The position numbers and the translations under genes are program-made. A stretch of 10,769 nucleotides of DNA, taken from assembly GCA_002371985.1 (NCBI GenBank), contig DFHZ01000185.1, positions 1 to 10,769 on the forward strand. The letters run 5' to 3'. Source of the DNA: Ruminococcaceae bacterium UBA3710 (GTDB lineage: Bacteria; Bacillota; Clostridia; Oscillospirales; Acutalibacteraceae). The notes under the pieces are model-generated. The model searched no databases, had not been told where the DNA came from, and saw only the letters and a program-made list of their open reading frames with translations. This document shows positions 1 through 6,905 of the stretch, one piece after another (the first letter of the stretch is position 1; every line of letters starts with the position of its first letter).

Positions 1-1089
1 TACGGATCGAGATCCGCCGACCAGACCGCGGCTGTCGAGGCAACAAGCATTATCGAAGGCATCGACGCCGAGTATTACGGTGTTGCGACGGATAATCTTG
101 CAGATCCGGTTTATATGGGCGCGAGCAATTTCGTTTTCGCTTTGACCGACGGTTCGCGTGATCCCGTCGAATTCTGGGGAGGCGCCGACGTCAACAATAC
201 GAAATTCGTATTCATTTATAATCTTTATGAAAACTTCGATTTAAGCGGCGTTGATATCTACGCTTCAGCCGACGCGATCGAAGAGGACTCGGGTATCCAT
301 AAGGGTATCAAGAGCGCGAAGGTCTATGCGTCAAGGAAATTCGACGATCTTTTCAATACTAAACCCCTTGTATTGAAAGAAGGATACGAGGACGCTTCCG
401 GGCCGGATGAAAACGCATACTATTCGGCTGACGCGCAGAGTGAATGGAAGGGCGTTCGCTATATCGCATACGTCTTCACGATCGGTGACAGCCGTTACGG
501 CGCCTGCCGACTTGAAGAACTCAAGGCTTTCGGTAAGTTGAGCGCCGTTCAGGACGTTGAGGAGGAGGAGAAGAAACTTCCCGCTTTCATCGACGTCAAG
601 GCTGACAACGGTGTTATCGCGAGGATATTTGCGCTGTCGGGTACCGACGATCTCGCAAAACTCGGAGCAAATCTCAAGGTCGATGTTGATGACAGTCAGA
701 AATCACTTGAATTTGTAAACGACTCCCTGCCTTATTACACCGCAAAAAGCATTTACAAGGTATGCGTAGTTGACGCATCGGGATCGGAGATCGATCTCGG
801 CGGCAGAATAGTCAGATTGAGCATCCCCGTCAAAGACAAGACCCTGACTCTTGCCTGCGTTGACGATTACGGCGCGGAGATAGTCTCCACAGGACTTCTC
901 AATGACTGCTTAACGGTTGAAACGGCGACGCTTCGATCCTACGCCCTCGTTGAAAAGGCAGGAGGATTGTCGGTCGGATCTTTCAATGTCAAGACCTTAT
1001 TATGGACAGTGGCTGTGATCACAAGCGTTGTTTCCGCAGGTTTTGTCATTGCGTCTGCGTTTGTCGCGATCAAACTGTTCAAAAAGTAA
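1..1089 (+). CDS. Membrane-anchored surface protein with discoidin-like module (5'-truncated by window edge)
   Basis: The frame is open from base 1, so only the last 362 residues are visible and the true start lies upstream. The first visible half resembles an F5/8 type C (discoidin) carbohydrate-binding module. It has a 'LTDGS' loop, a strand carrying 'VDIYAS', and the closing 'GVRYIAYVFTIGDSRYG...LEELKAFG' pattern typical of that fold's last strands. An acidic linker (DVEEEEKK) leads to a beta-rich region without a recognised family. The last ~30 residues are a hydrophobic segment ending in Lys-Lys, which I read as a C-terminal membrane anchor with the bulk of the protein outside the cell. 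No LPXTG motif is present. Catalytic domains, if any, would be upstream of the window. A terminator follows directly. The role in glycan or surface binding is inferred from the module, and the exact function is unknown. Confidence 0.75.
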   Translation, partial: YGSRSADQTAAVEATSIIEGIDAEYYGVATDNLADPVYMGASNFVFALTDGSRDPVEFWGGADVNNTKFVFIYNLYENFDLSGVDIYASADAIEEDSGIHKGIKSAKVYASRKFDDLFNTKPLVLKEGYEDASGPDENAYYSADAQSEWKGVRYIAYVFTIGDSRYGACRLEELKAFGKLSAVQDVEEEEKKLPAFIDVKADNGVIARIFALSGTDDLAKLGANLKVDVDDSQKSLEFVNDSLPYYTAKSIYKVCVVDASGSEIDLGGRIVRLSIPVKDKTLTLACVDDYGAEIVSTGLLNDCLTVETATLRSYALVEKAGGLSVGSFNVKTLLWTVAVITSVVSAGFVIASAFVAIKLFKK

Positions 1090-1099
1090 TCAACAATCG

Positions 1100-1141
1100 C
1101 AAAAGCAGACTGTCATTTCGGTAGTCTGCTTTTGTTTTTTT
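1100..1141 (+). terminator. Rho-independent terminator after the surface-protein gene
   Basis: A perfect 12-bp inverted repeat (CAAAAGCAGACT at 1100-1111, AGTCTGCTTTTG at 1123-1134) encloses an 11-base loop. It is followed by a run of seven T to 1141. It starts 11 bases after the stop codon of the upstream gene. Only 16 bases separate the T run from the next start codon. Confidence 0.9.
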
Positions 1142-1157
1142 CGGAGAGATGTAAAAA

Positions 1158-2222
1158 ATGGATACAATCAAATACCACAACGGTCTTATAAGGTATAACG
1201 GCAGAACGGTCGATCACGATGCCGTCGGCGCGAGATTTTTCAACTGGAGCGGCAGCGGATTTGAGTTTTCTTTCATCGGGACAAGCGTGTCCGCTAAATT
1301 CGTTACGGGTAATATAAACGAGCCTGTGCCGAATGAAAACGAAAGGGCTTATATCGGAGTTTTCGTAGACGGCAGCGTTTATGAGACGGCGCGGTTTCCG
1401 CTCGATAAAAACGGCGGACTTTACGTTCTTGCGGAGGATCTCGCCGTGGGAACGCATACCGTCAGGGTGGTTAAGGAAACCGAAATGTGGTACGGAAAAT
1501 CAGGACTTGTTTCGTTGGTTTGCGACGGAGAATTTTTGCCGCTTTCGGAAAAAAGGAAATCAATGATAGAGTTCATAGGCGACTCTATAACCTGCGGCTA
1601 CGGAAATCTTTGTTCAAACCGATCGCCGGAATTCGTTACGGGCGAAGAAAACTTCAGCAATTCCTATGCCGCCGTGACCGCAAGAGATCTCGGTTTGTCC
1701 GTAAGCGTTATCGCGGCTTCCGGCAACGGCTTTTTTCATGATTACGGCTGTAATACCGTAAATCTTATCCCGGAATTGTATGAATACTCAGATAAGGTGT
1801 TTTGTTCGCAGATCGGCGTCCAACTTCAAAAATGGGATTTTTCTAAAGACGACTGCGCCGCAGTTGTGATAAAACTCGGTCAAAACGACCGCCAATACTG
1901 TTCTCTTGCCGATCTTCCCGAGGACAGTAGATACGAAAGCGAGAGAAAAAAAAGAAGAAAAGCGTTTGAAGAAACGGTTTACCGTTTTTTTGAGCGTGTG
2001 TGCGATTTAAGGCCCGGTGTGCCGATACTGTTCATCTGCGAAGATGATATGATGCTGAAACCCGAGTGTCTGCGCGCCGCGCAAAGGACGGGCAGAGTCG
2101 AGACTCTCGTTTTCCCGTCGAAAAAAGAATACGAGGACGTGGGAGCAAACGGGCACTACTCGGTTTATACCCACGCGCGCGTCGCAAGAACTCTTACAGA
2201 CCGGTTAAAGGAAATGCTATGA
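1158..2222 (+). CDS. CE2-like SGNH/GDSL carbohydrate acetylesterase
   Basis: This 354-residue protein has the two-domain layout of carbohydrate esterase family 2. An N-terminal beta-sandwich (about residues 1-125, with 'GRTVDHDAVGARFFNWSGSG') precedes an SGNH hydrolase domain. The nucleophile block is GDSITCGYG with Ser143, and the block III residues are in GQND (Gly241-Asn243). The catalytic His is most likely His333 in 'GHYSVYTH'. The usual SGNH aspartate three residues before that His is Ala330, so a Ser-His dyad or an acid from elsewhere is implied. The family removes acetyl groups from xylan, mannan or other sugars. No signal peptide is visible, so the enzyme is probably cytoplasmic and acts on imported oligosaccharides. 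GGAGAG at 1143-1148 sits 9 bases before the chosen ATG. Its stop overlaps the next start as ATGA. Substrate is not determinable from sequence alone. Confidence 0.85.
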   Translation: MDTIKYHNGLIRYNGRTVDHDAVGARFFNWSGSGFEFSFIGTSVSAKFVTGNINEPVPNENERAYIGVFVDGSVYETARFPLDKNGGLYVLAEDLAVGTHTVRVVKETEMWYGKSGLVSLVCDGEFLPLSEKRKSMIEFIGDSITCGYGNLCSNRSPEFVTGEENFSNSYAAVTARDLGLSVSVIAASGNGFFHDYGCNTVNLIPELYEYSDKVFCSQIGVQLQKWDFSKDDCAAVVIKLGQNDRQYCSLADLPEDSRYESERKKRRKAFEETVYRFFERVCDLRPGVPILFICEDDMMLKPECLRAAQRTGRVETLVFPSKKEYEDVGANGHYSVYTHARVARTLTDRLKEML

Positions 2223-3442
2223 TAACAGTTGCAAAAAACAACAGATATCTCGAAAAGGACGGAAAATACTATCCCTATCTTGCGGATACGGCGTGGACTT
2301 TGCTCCAAAGACTGACGCGGGATGAGATCGTTTATTATCTTGACGTCCGTAAAAATCAGGGCTTCAACGCGATACAAGTCAGCGCGATATCAGAACTTGA
2401 CGGAATAAACGTCCCGAATCGCGAGGGCAGGCTTCCGTTTATAAACGGAGACGTATCAAGACCCGACCCGCAATACTTTGAATTATTGCTTTTTCTGCTC
2501 GGGGAGTGTGAAAAAAGGGATGTCGTTCTGACCCTGTTGCCGACGTGGGGCGATAAATTCAACAAAAAATGGGGAACGGGTCCCGAAATTTTCACCCCCG
2601 AAAACGCCGGAGCCTACGGTGAATATATATCGGGGCTTGTCGGCTGTCGTGAAAACGTTATCTTTATGCTCGGCGGAGACCGACCCATTGAATCCGCCGT
2701 ACACAGACAAATTATCGACAATATGGCGGCGGGTATCGCGAAAGGCGAAAAGGTAAGACATCTTATGACTTATCATCCTTGCGGTGAGGCAACGTCTCTC
2801 GATTATCTTCCCGACTGTGCGTATATTGATTTTCACAGTATTCAGTCGGGGCACTCCTTCGGCGGATTTTTGAGTGAAAAGATGATAAAAAGCGTTCTTG
2901 AAAAGGAAAACAAGCCCTGCCTCGACGCCGAAAGTTTTTATGAGGATTTTCCCGTCAATTTCGATCTCCGGTTAGGCTATTATTTCGGGCCGGAGGATAT
3001 CCGCGCGAGGATCTACGGCAATATGATCGCGGGATCCCTCGGCACCGTTTACGGTCACAGGAGCGTCTGGTGCTTCAAAGAAAAAAGCGACGGCGAATAT
3101 CCTTTTGACTGGAAAGAGGCTCTTTTCCGTCCTATGGCGCGGGAAATAGGAAATATAAACAAATTTCTGACCCGCGTTGACGTTACCGGTTTGAGAGAAT
3201 TTGGTGGCTGCTATAACGCAGTCGCGGCAGCCGACGAAAAAACGATCGTAGTCTTTGTGACAAAAGGCAAGCCCGCTTTCTTAAAAACGACAGACAAAAA
3301 AATCGTCGGCGCAAAGCGTTTTGACGTCGTAAAGGGTGAATTCGGCGCCGCCGATCCCGTATGTTCCGACGGCTCTGTTTTCATTCCGCCGCAGGATAAC
3401 GAAACTTTGCTTGTAATTGAAACAAAAAATGTGATACAATAA
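2219..3442 (+). CDS. DUF4038 / GH140-like glycoside hydrolase (apiosidase-like)
   Basis: The 407-residue product matches the DUF4038/GH140 pattern. It opens with 'GKYYPYLADTAWTLLQRL' and continues with a (beta/alpha)8 barrel containing 'NQGFNAIQV', 'FMLGGDRP' and 'FHSIQSGH'. Asp154 in GGDRP and Glu238 in DAESFYE are the likely catalytic acids by analogy with GH140. A smaller C-terminal beta domain (about residue 325 onward) corresponds to the family's 'putative collagen-binding' domain. Characterised GH140 enzymes cleave apiose side chains of rhamnogalacturonan-II, but the DUF4038 group is broad and the substrate here is unproven. The start at 2219 is chosen because AAAGGA (2207-2212) lies 6 bases upstream and ATGA couples it to the esterase gene. 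A longer in-frame start at 2066 would lie deep inside that gene. No signal peptide is seen. Confidence 0.8.
   Translation: MITVAKNNRYLEKDGKYYPYLADTAWTLLQRLTRDEIVYYLDVRKNQGFNAIQVSAISELDGINVPNREGRLPFINGDVSRPDPQYFELLLFLLGECEKRDVVLTLLPTWGDKFNKKWGTGPEIFTPENAGAYGEYISGLVGCRENVIFMLGGDRPIESAVHRQIIDNMAAGIAKGEKVRHLMTYHPCGEATSLDYLPDCAYIDFHSIQSGHSFGGFLSEKMIKSVLEKENKPCLDAESFYEDFPVNFDLRLGYYFGPEDIRARIYGNMIAGSLGTVYGHRSVWCFKEKSDGEYPFDWKEALFRPMAREIGNINKFLTRVDVTGLREFGGCYNAVAAADEKTIVVFVTKGKPAFLKTTDKKIVGAKRFDVVKGEFGAADPVCSDGSVFIPPQDNETLLVIETKNVIQ
3411..3440 (+). promoter_or_regulatory. Predicted sigma-70 type promoter (extended -10) for rhaA
   Basis: A -35-like TTGTAA (3411-3416) is separated by 18 bases from TACAAT (3435-3440), which is preceded by TGA as an extended -10. 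Transcription would start near 3447, about 45 bases before the rhaA start. The -10 overlaps the stop codon of the preceding gene. This would make rhaA the first gene of its own unit. It is a prediction from consensus match only. Confidence 0.5.
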
Positions 3443-3456
3443 ATCGGATTTGAGAT

Positions 3457-3478
3457 ATGACATCACACTTGCTGTCAT
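3457..3478. promoter_or_regulatory. Inverted repeat ATGACA-N10-TGTCAT, possible operator
   Basis: Perfect 6-bp arms at 3457-3462 and 3473-3478 lie between the predicted rhaA transcription start and its ribosome binding site. This is a position where a sugar-responsive repressor could block transcription. The right arm abuts the TGAGGA Shine-Dalgarno (3478-3483), so it could instead form a weak hairpin in the leader. No regulator gene is in the window, and a 6-bp repeat can occur by chance. Confidence 0.35.
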
Positions 3479-3491
3479 GAGGAATTTGTAT

Positions 3492-3815
3492 ATGACAAGA
3501 TATGAATCGGCAAAGGCGATTTTTGCAAACTACGGCGTCGATACCGAGGATGCCCTTGATACTCTTAAAAATGTGACCGTTTCGGTGCATTGCTGGCAGG
3601 GCGATGACGTTGTGTTTGCGACTGGTGCTCTGGATGTCTGTGCTTTTCGTAATCCTAACGGAGAAATTGTTTGTGTGATATTAAATTCTTCAAATCTTAA
3701 TTTACCTGTAAATATTCGCATAAAAGATACTGTTACCGAAATACAAATAAATGCTCATACGATAAAAACATTTTTATTAACAGAAAGTATAACAGGTGAA
3801 AGTTATGAAACTTAA
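3492..3815 (+). pseudogene. Chimeric ORF: L-rhamnose isomerase N-terminus fused to GH30-type C-terminus
   Basis: The first 40 residues (3492-3611) read as the start of L-rhamnose isomerase, with 'GVDTEDALDTLKN' and the family signature 'SVHCWQGDDV'. That family normally continues with a Gly-Phe-Glu-like stretch and runs to about 420 residues. Here the frame switches at about base 3612 to 'TGALDVCAFRNPNGEIVCVI...', which resembles the C-terminal beta-sandwich end of GH30 glucosylceramidase/xylanase-type enzymes. The 107-residue ORF therefore contains neither active site and is presumably non-functional. The ATG at 3492 has TGAGGAA 7 bases upstream; a longer TTG start at 3450 lacks such a site. 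The stop overlaps the GH78 start by 11 bases, so translation could still couple into that gene. Natural recombination and an assembly misjoin are both possible. Confidence 0.75.
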
Positions 3816-6060
3816 TGCAAAATATATCTGTGCAGGGAGAGAAAAAAACACACTTGAAAAATTTGTCAATGCTCCATATTTTCGAAAAACTTTTATAGTA
3901 AAAGAAAAAGTAAAATCTGCGGTTTTAACTATCACCGGACTTGGATATTACGAAGTACATATTAACGGAAAGAATATTACCAAGGGATATTTGGCTCCGT
4001 ATCGCAGTAATCCCGACCATATAGTTTATTTTGATAAATATGATATTACAGAATATTTGTCTGAAAAGAATGTAATCGGCGTGCTTCTCGGTAACGGACT
4101 TCAAAATTGTCCGGGTGGTTATATTTGGGATTTTGATACGGCATCTTTTAGGGATGTGCCTAAAATATGTTTTGAACTAGAAATAGGGTATGAAGATGGT
4201 AATATCGAAAAGATTTTATCTGATGAATCAATAAAGACTGCACCTTCGCCGATTATTTTCGATGATTTGTATTATGGCGAATATTACGATGCCCGTCTTG
4301 AAAATGATGGATGGGATTTGCCTTATTTTGATGATTCTTCATGGCATAATGCCATTATTGCAAAAAATCCGTTGGGAGAGGAAAGAATTTGCGAAGCCGA
4401 CCCGATAGTTGTTAGGGAAATCAGAAAACCAGTTTGTGTCAGAGAGTGTTACGGCGGTTATATTTATGATTTTGGTACAAATGAAGCGGGTCTTTGCAAA
4501 TTGAAAATAAAAGGTTCAAAGAAAGGTCAAAAGATTCTGATGCAACATTTTGAAATGATGCATAATGGAAGACCTTTTTTCGATAACATTAGATTTAATC
4601 GTGATAGAACGGATCTTTTTCAAGAGGATATTTACTATTGTGCAGGTAAAGATGAAGAAACATATATGCCTCATTTTACATATCATGGGTTTCGTTATGT
4701 TTATGTAACCGGGATAACAGAAGAGCAGGCGACTAAAGATTTGCTTACATATTATATTTTTAATTCAGATATTAAACAAATTGGAAGTTTTTCTTGTGAT
4801 AATGAAATTGTAAACAAATTGCAAGAAGCGACTGTTCGTTCTGATTTTTCTAATTTTTATTATTATCCTACTGATTGTCCGCACAGAGAAAAAAACGGAT
4901 GGACAGCAGATGCTTCGCTTTCTGCTGAACAGATGCTTTTAAATTTAACTCCTGAAAACAGTTATAGGGAATGGATGCGGAATATTTATAAGGCGATAAA
5001 CGAAAAGGGACAACTTCCCGGAATTATACCTACTACCGGTTGGGGCTTTGATTGGGGTAACGGCCCTGGTTGGGATAATGTTATAGTAAACTTACCTTAT
5101 TATACTTATATTTATCGTGGCGACGATTCAATGTTCGAAGAACTATCAGAACCGTTAATGCGGTATTTAAAATATCTTGAAACAAGACTTGATGAAAATA
5201 ATCTTATTGCAATCGGGCTTGGCGATTGGTGTCAACCCGATAGGGATGAAAATTATTTTACAACTCCGCTTGTCGTTACAGATTCAATTCTTACAGCTGA
5301 TATCGCAAATAAAGCTTCGTTTATTTATGATGTTTTAGAGCAAAATGAAAATGCAAGTTTTGCAAAATCACTTGCTATTAAGGTGAGAAATGCAATTAAG
5401 ACTCATTTGATAGATCACGATAAAATGACTGTTAAAGGTGATACTCAAACCGGTCAGGCAATGGCACTTTATTACGGTATGTTTGAGGAAAATGAGTATA
5501 ATCAGGCATTTGAACATTTATTGAAATTAATTGCAGATAAAAATGATCATTTTGATACAGGTGTATTAGGCGGTCGTGTTATTTTTAGAGTTCTTGCTGA
5601 AAACGGATATGCTGATTTAGCATTAAAGATGATTATCCGCCCCGATTTTCCGTCCTTTGGTAATTGGATTATTAAAGGTGCAACGACTCTTTGGGAGGAT
5701 TTCCGTCGGGATGGCGATATTATTCATTCAAGGAATCATCATTTTTGGGGAGATATTTCAGCATGGTTCTATACCTATCTTGCCGGAATTCGTATCAATC
5801 CGACAGGCAGAAATGTAAACGAGGTTAATATCAAACCGTGTTTTGTCAGTGAACTTAATACAGTAACAGCCAAGCACCGTCACCGACAAGGTGAAATATC
5901 GGTTGAATGGAAAAGAATAAACGGTATTATTACATTAAATCTTAAAATGCCAAAATCCATTACCGGAAAAATCATTTTGCCGAATGGAAACGAATATGAT
6001 TATTCTGAAATTGAAAAATCATTGATTGTTGATAATTTTGTTGTTAATATTGAAAATTGA
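3805..6060 (+). CDS. GH78 alpha-L-rhamnosidase
   Basis: This complete 751-residue enzyme hydrolyses terminal alpha-L-rhamnose from pectin-derived or glycoside substrates. N-terminal beta domains (about 1-210, including 'YYEVHINGK' and 'GLAPYRSNPDHI'-like strands) precede a 'DFGTNEAG' strand at 222. The (alpha/alpha)6 catalytic domain spans about residues 320-680. It contains DCPHREKNGWTAD (357-369), with Glu362 as the likely general acid, GDWCQPD (473-479), and TTLWEDF with Glu631 as the likely base. A C-terminal beta domain closes the protein. No signal peptide is visible, so cytoplasmic action on imported oligosaccharides is likely. The ATG at 3805 is preferred over GTG at 3796 because AGGTGA (3794-3799) lies 5 bases upstream. 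Codons are AT-rich, unlike the genes before 3600. No frameshift or missing catalytic residue was seen, in contrast to its neighbours. Confidence 0.92.
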   Translation: MKLNAKYICAGREKNTLEKFVNAPYFRKTFIVKEKVKSAVLTITGLGYYEVHINGKNITKGYLAPYRSNPDHIVYFDKYDITEYLSEKNVIGVLLGNGLQNCPGGYIWDFDTASFRDVPKICFELEIGYEDGNIEKILSDESIKTAPSPIIFDDLYYGEYYDARLENDGWDLPYFDDSSWHNAIIAKNPLGEERICEADPIVVREIRKPVCVRECYGGYIYDFGTNEAGLCKLKIKGSKKGQKILMQHFEMMHNGRPFFDNIRFNRDRTDLFQEDIYYCAGKDEETYMPHFTYHGFRYVYVTGITEEQATKDLLTYYIFNSDIKQIGSFSCDNEIVNKLQEATVRSDFSNFYYYPTDCPHREKNGWTADASLSAEQMLLNLTPENSYREWMRNIYKAINEKGQLPGIIPTTGWGFDWGNGPGWDNVIVNLPYYTYIYRGDDSMFEELSEPLMRYLKYLETRLDENNLIAIGLGDWCQPDRDENYFTTPLVVTDSILTADIANKASFIYDVLEQNENASFAKSLAIKVRNAIKTHLIDHDKMTVKGDTQTGQAMALYYGMFEENEYNQAFEHLLKLIADKNDHFDTGVLGGRVIFRVLAENGYADLALKMIIRPDFPSFGNWIIKGATTLWEDFRRDGDIIHSRNHHFWGDISAWFYTYLAGIRINPTGRNVNEVNIKPCFVSELNTVTAKHRHRQGEISVEWKRINGIITLNLKMPKSITGKIILPNGNEYDYSEIEKSLIVDNFVVNIEN

Positions 6061-6374
6061 CATATACAATTATACATTAATTCATTAAATACAATATCTT
6101 CCGCACGGTTGCGGATATTATTCATTAACCCTACCCATTTTATCTGATTAGTGCTCTTGAGTTGTTCAGTAATACCTTCGGCTTTTGCCATTTGATTAAT
6201 CAAAAGAAAAAACATTTCTTCTGCTTGACGGTCAATATCCTCGATATGCTTTTTCGGCTTTCCCGAAAACATAACTCCCGAATATGTAACTCTCTTATGC
6301 TTACGCAGATAATCGTGATACATTATACCAAATCTGCCAACCTTCGGCGGTTCGGGTGCTTTGAGGCAGGGCAG
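6000..6374 (-). pseudogene. tnpV: TnpV transposon protein remnant
   Basis: Read on the minus strand from 6374 down, the frame gives 'LPCLKAPEPPKVGRFG', 'YLRKHKRVTYSG', 'DIDRQAEEMF', 'MAKAEGITEQLK', 'WVGLMNNIRNRAEDIV' and 'NELMYN'. These are, in order, the conserved blocks of TnpV, a ~120-residue protein carried by Firmicutes transposons and integrative elements. Its biochemical role is not established. The N-terminal ~15-20 residues are missing: at 6374 the similarity stops and GH3 sequence begins on the other strand. At the 3' end the family normally stops just after 'NELxY' (about 6070). Here the frame instead continues about 25 codons antisense into the end of the GH78 gene, so the last codons are also lost. 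The internal ATG at 6321-6323 allows a 107-codon ORF but is not the family's usual start. No terminal repeats or transposase were found. Confidence 0.75.
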
Positions 6375-6616
6375 TACCTCAGCTCTATATACGCCGCAAA
6401 GGCGGCACTATAACTCACCGAGTAAAAGAACTTAAGGGTTTCAATAAATTGACCCTTAAGCCTATGTGTGAACAAAGAGTGACATTTACTCTCGGTTACG
6501 ACGAGCTTAAGGAATGGTCTCTGGATAAAAAGTATGAGCTATTTGGTCAAAGAATTAATATTATGGTAGGCGTTTCGAGCGATAATATTATTTTTGAGGC
6601 ATTGGTAGTAATTTAA
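6374..6616 (+). pseudogene. GH3 beta-glucosidase C-terminal fragment (fibronectin III-like domain)
   Basis: The plus strand from about 6374 encodes roughly 80 residues matching the fibronectin type III-like C-terminal domain of GH3 beta-glucosidases/xylosidases. Recognisable parts are 'QLYIRRKGGTITH', 'RVKELKGFNKLTLKP', 'RVTFTLGYDELKEWS' and 'INIMVGVSSDNI', ending at TAA 6614-6616. The ~600 or more residues carrying the GH3 catalytic domains are absent, and a TGA closes the frame at 6362-6364. No start codon or ribosome binding site suits it, so it is a remnant. Its 5' edge coincides with the 5' edge of the TnpV remnant on the other strand, marking a sharp recombination or assembly junction. 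Confidence 0.7.
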
Positions 6617-6905
6617 AAAGAGAAATGTTATGGTCGATATATTAAGAATACCTGTTTAAAATTTGCACCGCTTTTTGTGTGTTTGAGATAGAATTAAAGT
6701 ATCGAAGAAGCGGTTAGAGTTATGGGGACAAGCGGGAAAGAGCGTATGGTGATTTATCTTGGCATTCCATAAACAGTGATTAACCGATGCTGTGGCATTA
6801 TGGTACAGCCTAACAGCTTTGTTAACTTTGAGTATGATGCGAGCATTCTATAGTGATAAAGTAAGCTTTATTCCCGTGATTTAAATCCCTTTAAGGAGCC
6901 ACACT
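6617..6905. other. Non-coding or decayed stretch before the deacetylase gene
   Basis: All frames here are short and stop-rich. A nine-codon ORF (6630-6659) follows an AAAAGAGA sequence, which could be the start of a lost gene. A 7-bp inverted repeat (ACCGCTT at 6667-6673, AAGCGGT at 6708-6714) has a 34-base loop and no T run. Short open pieces such as the one ending 'KERMVIYLGIP' look protein-like, but I cannot assign them to a family. AAGGAG at 6893-6898 is the ribosome binding site of the next gene. Confidence 0.4.

Noticed and set aside
2066..2218. Upstream extension of the DUF4038 gene to a start at 2066
   Set aside because: It would overlap the esterase gene by more than 150 bases and encodes an Arg-rich shadow peptide. 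The family N-terminus and a good ribosome binding site fit 2219.
2483..2854. Antisense ORFs of 60-123 codons opposite the esterase, DUF4038 and GH78 genes
   Set aside because: They mirror well-supported sense genes, lack ribosome binding sites and show no family-like motifs.
3450..3491. TTG start at 3450 for the rhaA/GH30 ORF
   Set aside because: It has no ribosome binding site and adds residues not seen in RhaA, and it would overlap the promoter/operator region. ATG 3492 has TGAGGAA at correct spacing.
6093..6119. Hairpin AATATC...GATATT resembling a terminator behind GH78
   Set aside because: It lies inside conserved TnpV coding sequence ('NIRNRAEDI'), has mismatched arms, and no T run follows.
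6431..6460. Perfect 9-bp inverted repeat CTTAAGGGT / ACCCTTAAG
   Set aside because: It falls in the GH3 coding remnant ('LKGFNKLTLK') and has no T run, so it is most simply a coding coincidence.
6828..6854. TTGAGT and TATAGT as a promoter for the deacetylase
   Set aside because: The spacer is only 15 bases and the surrounding sequence gives no further support.
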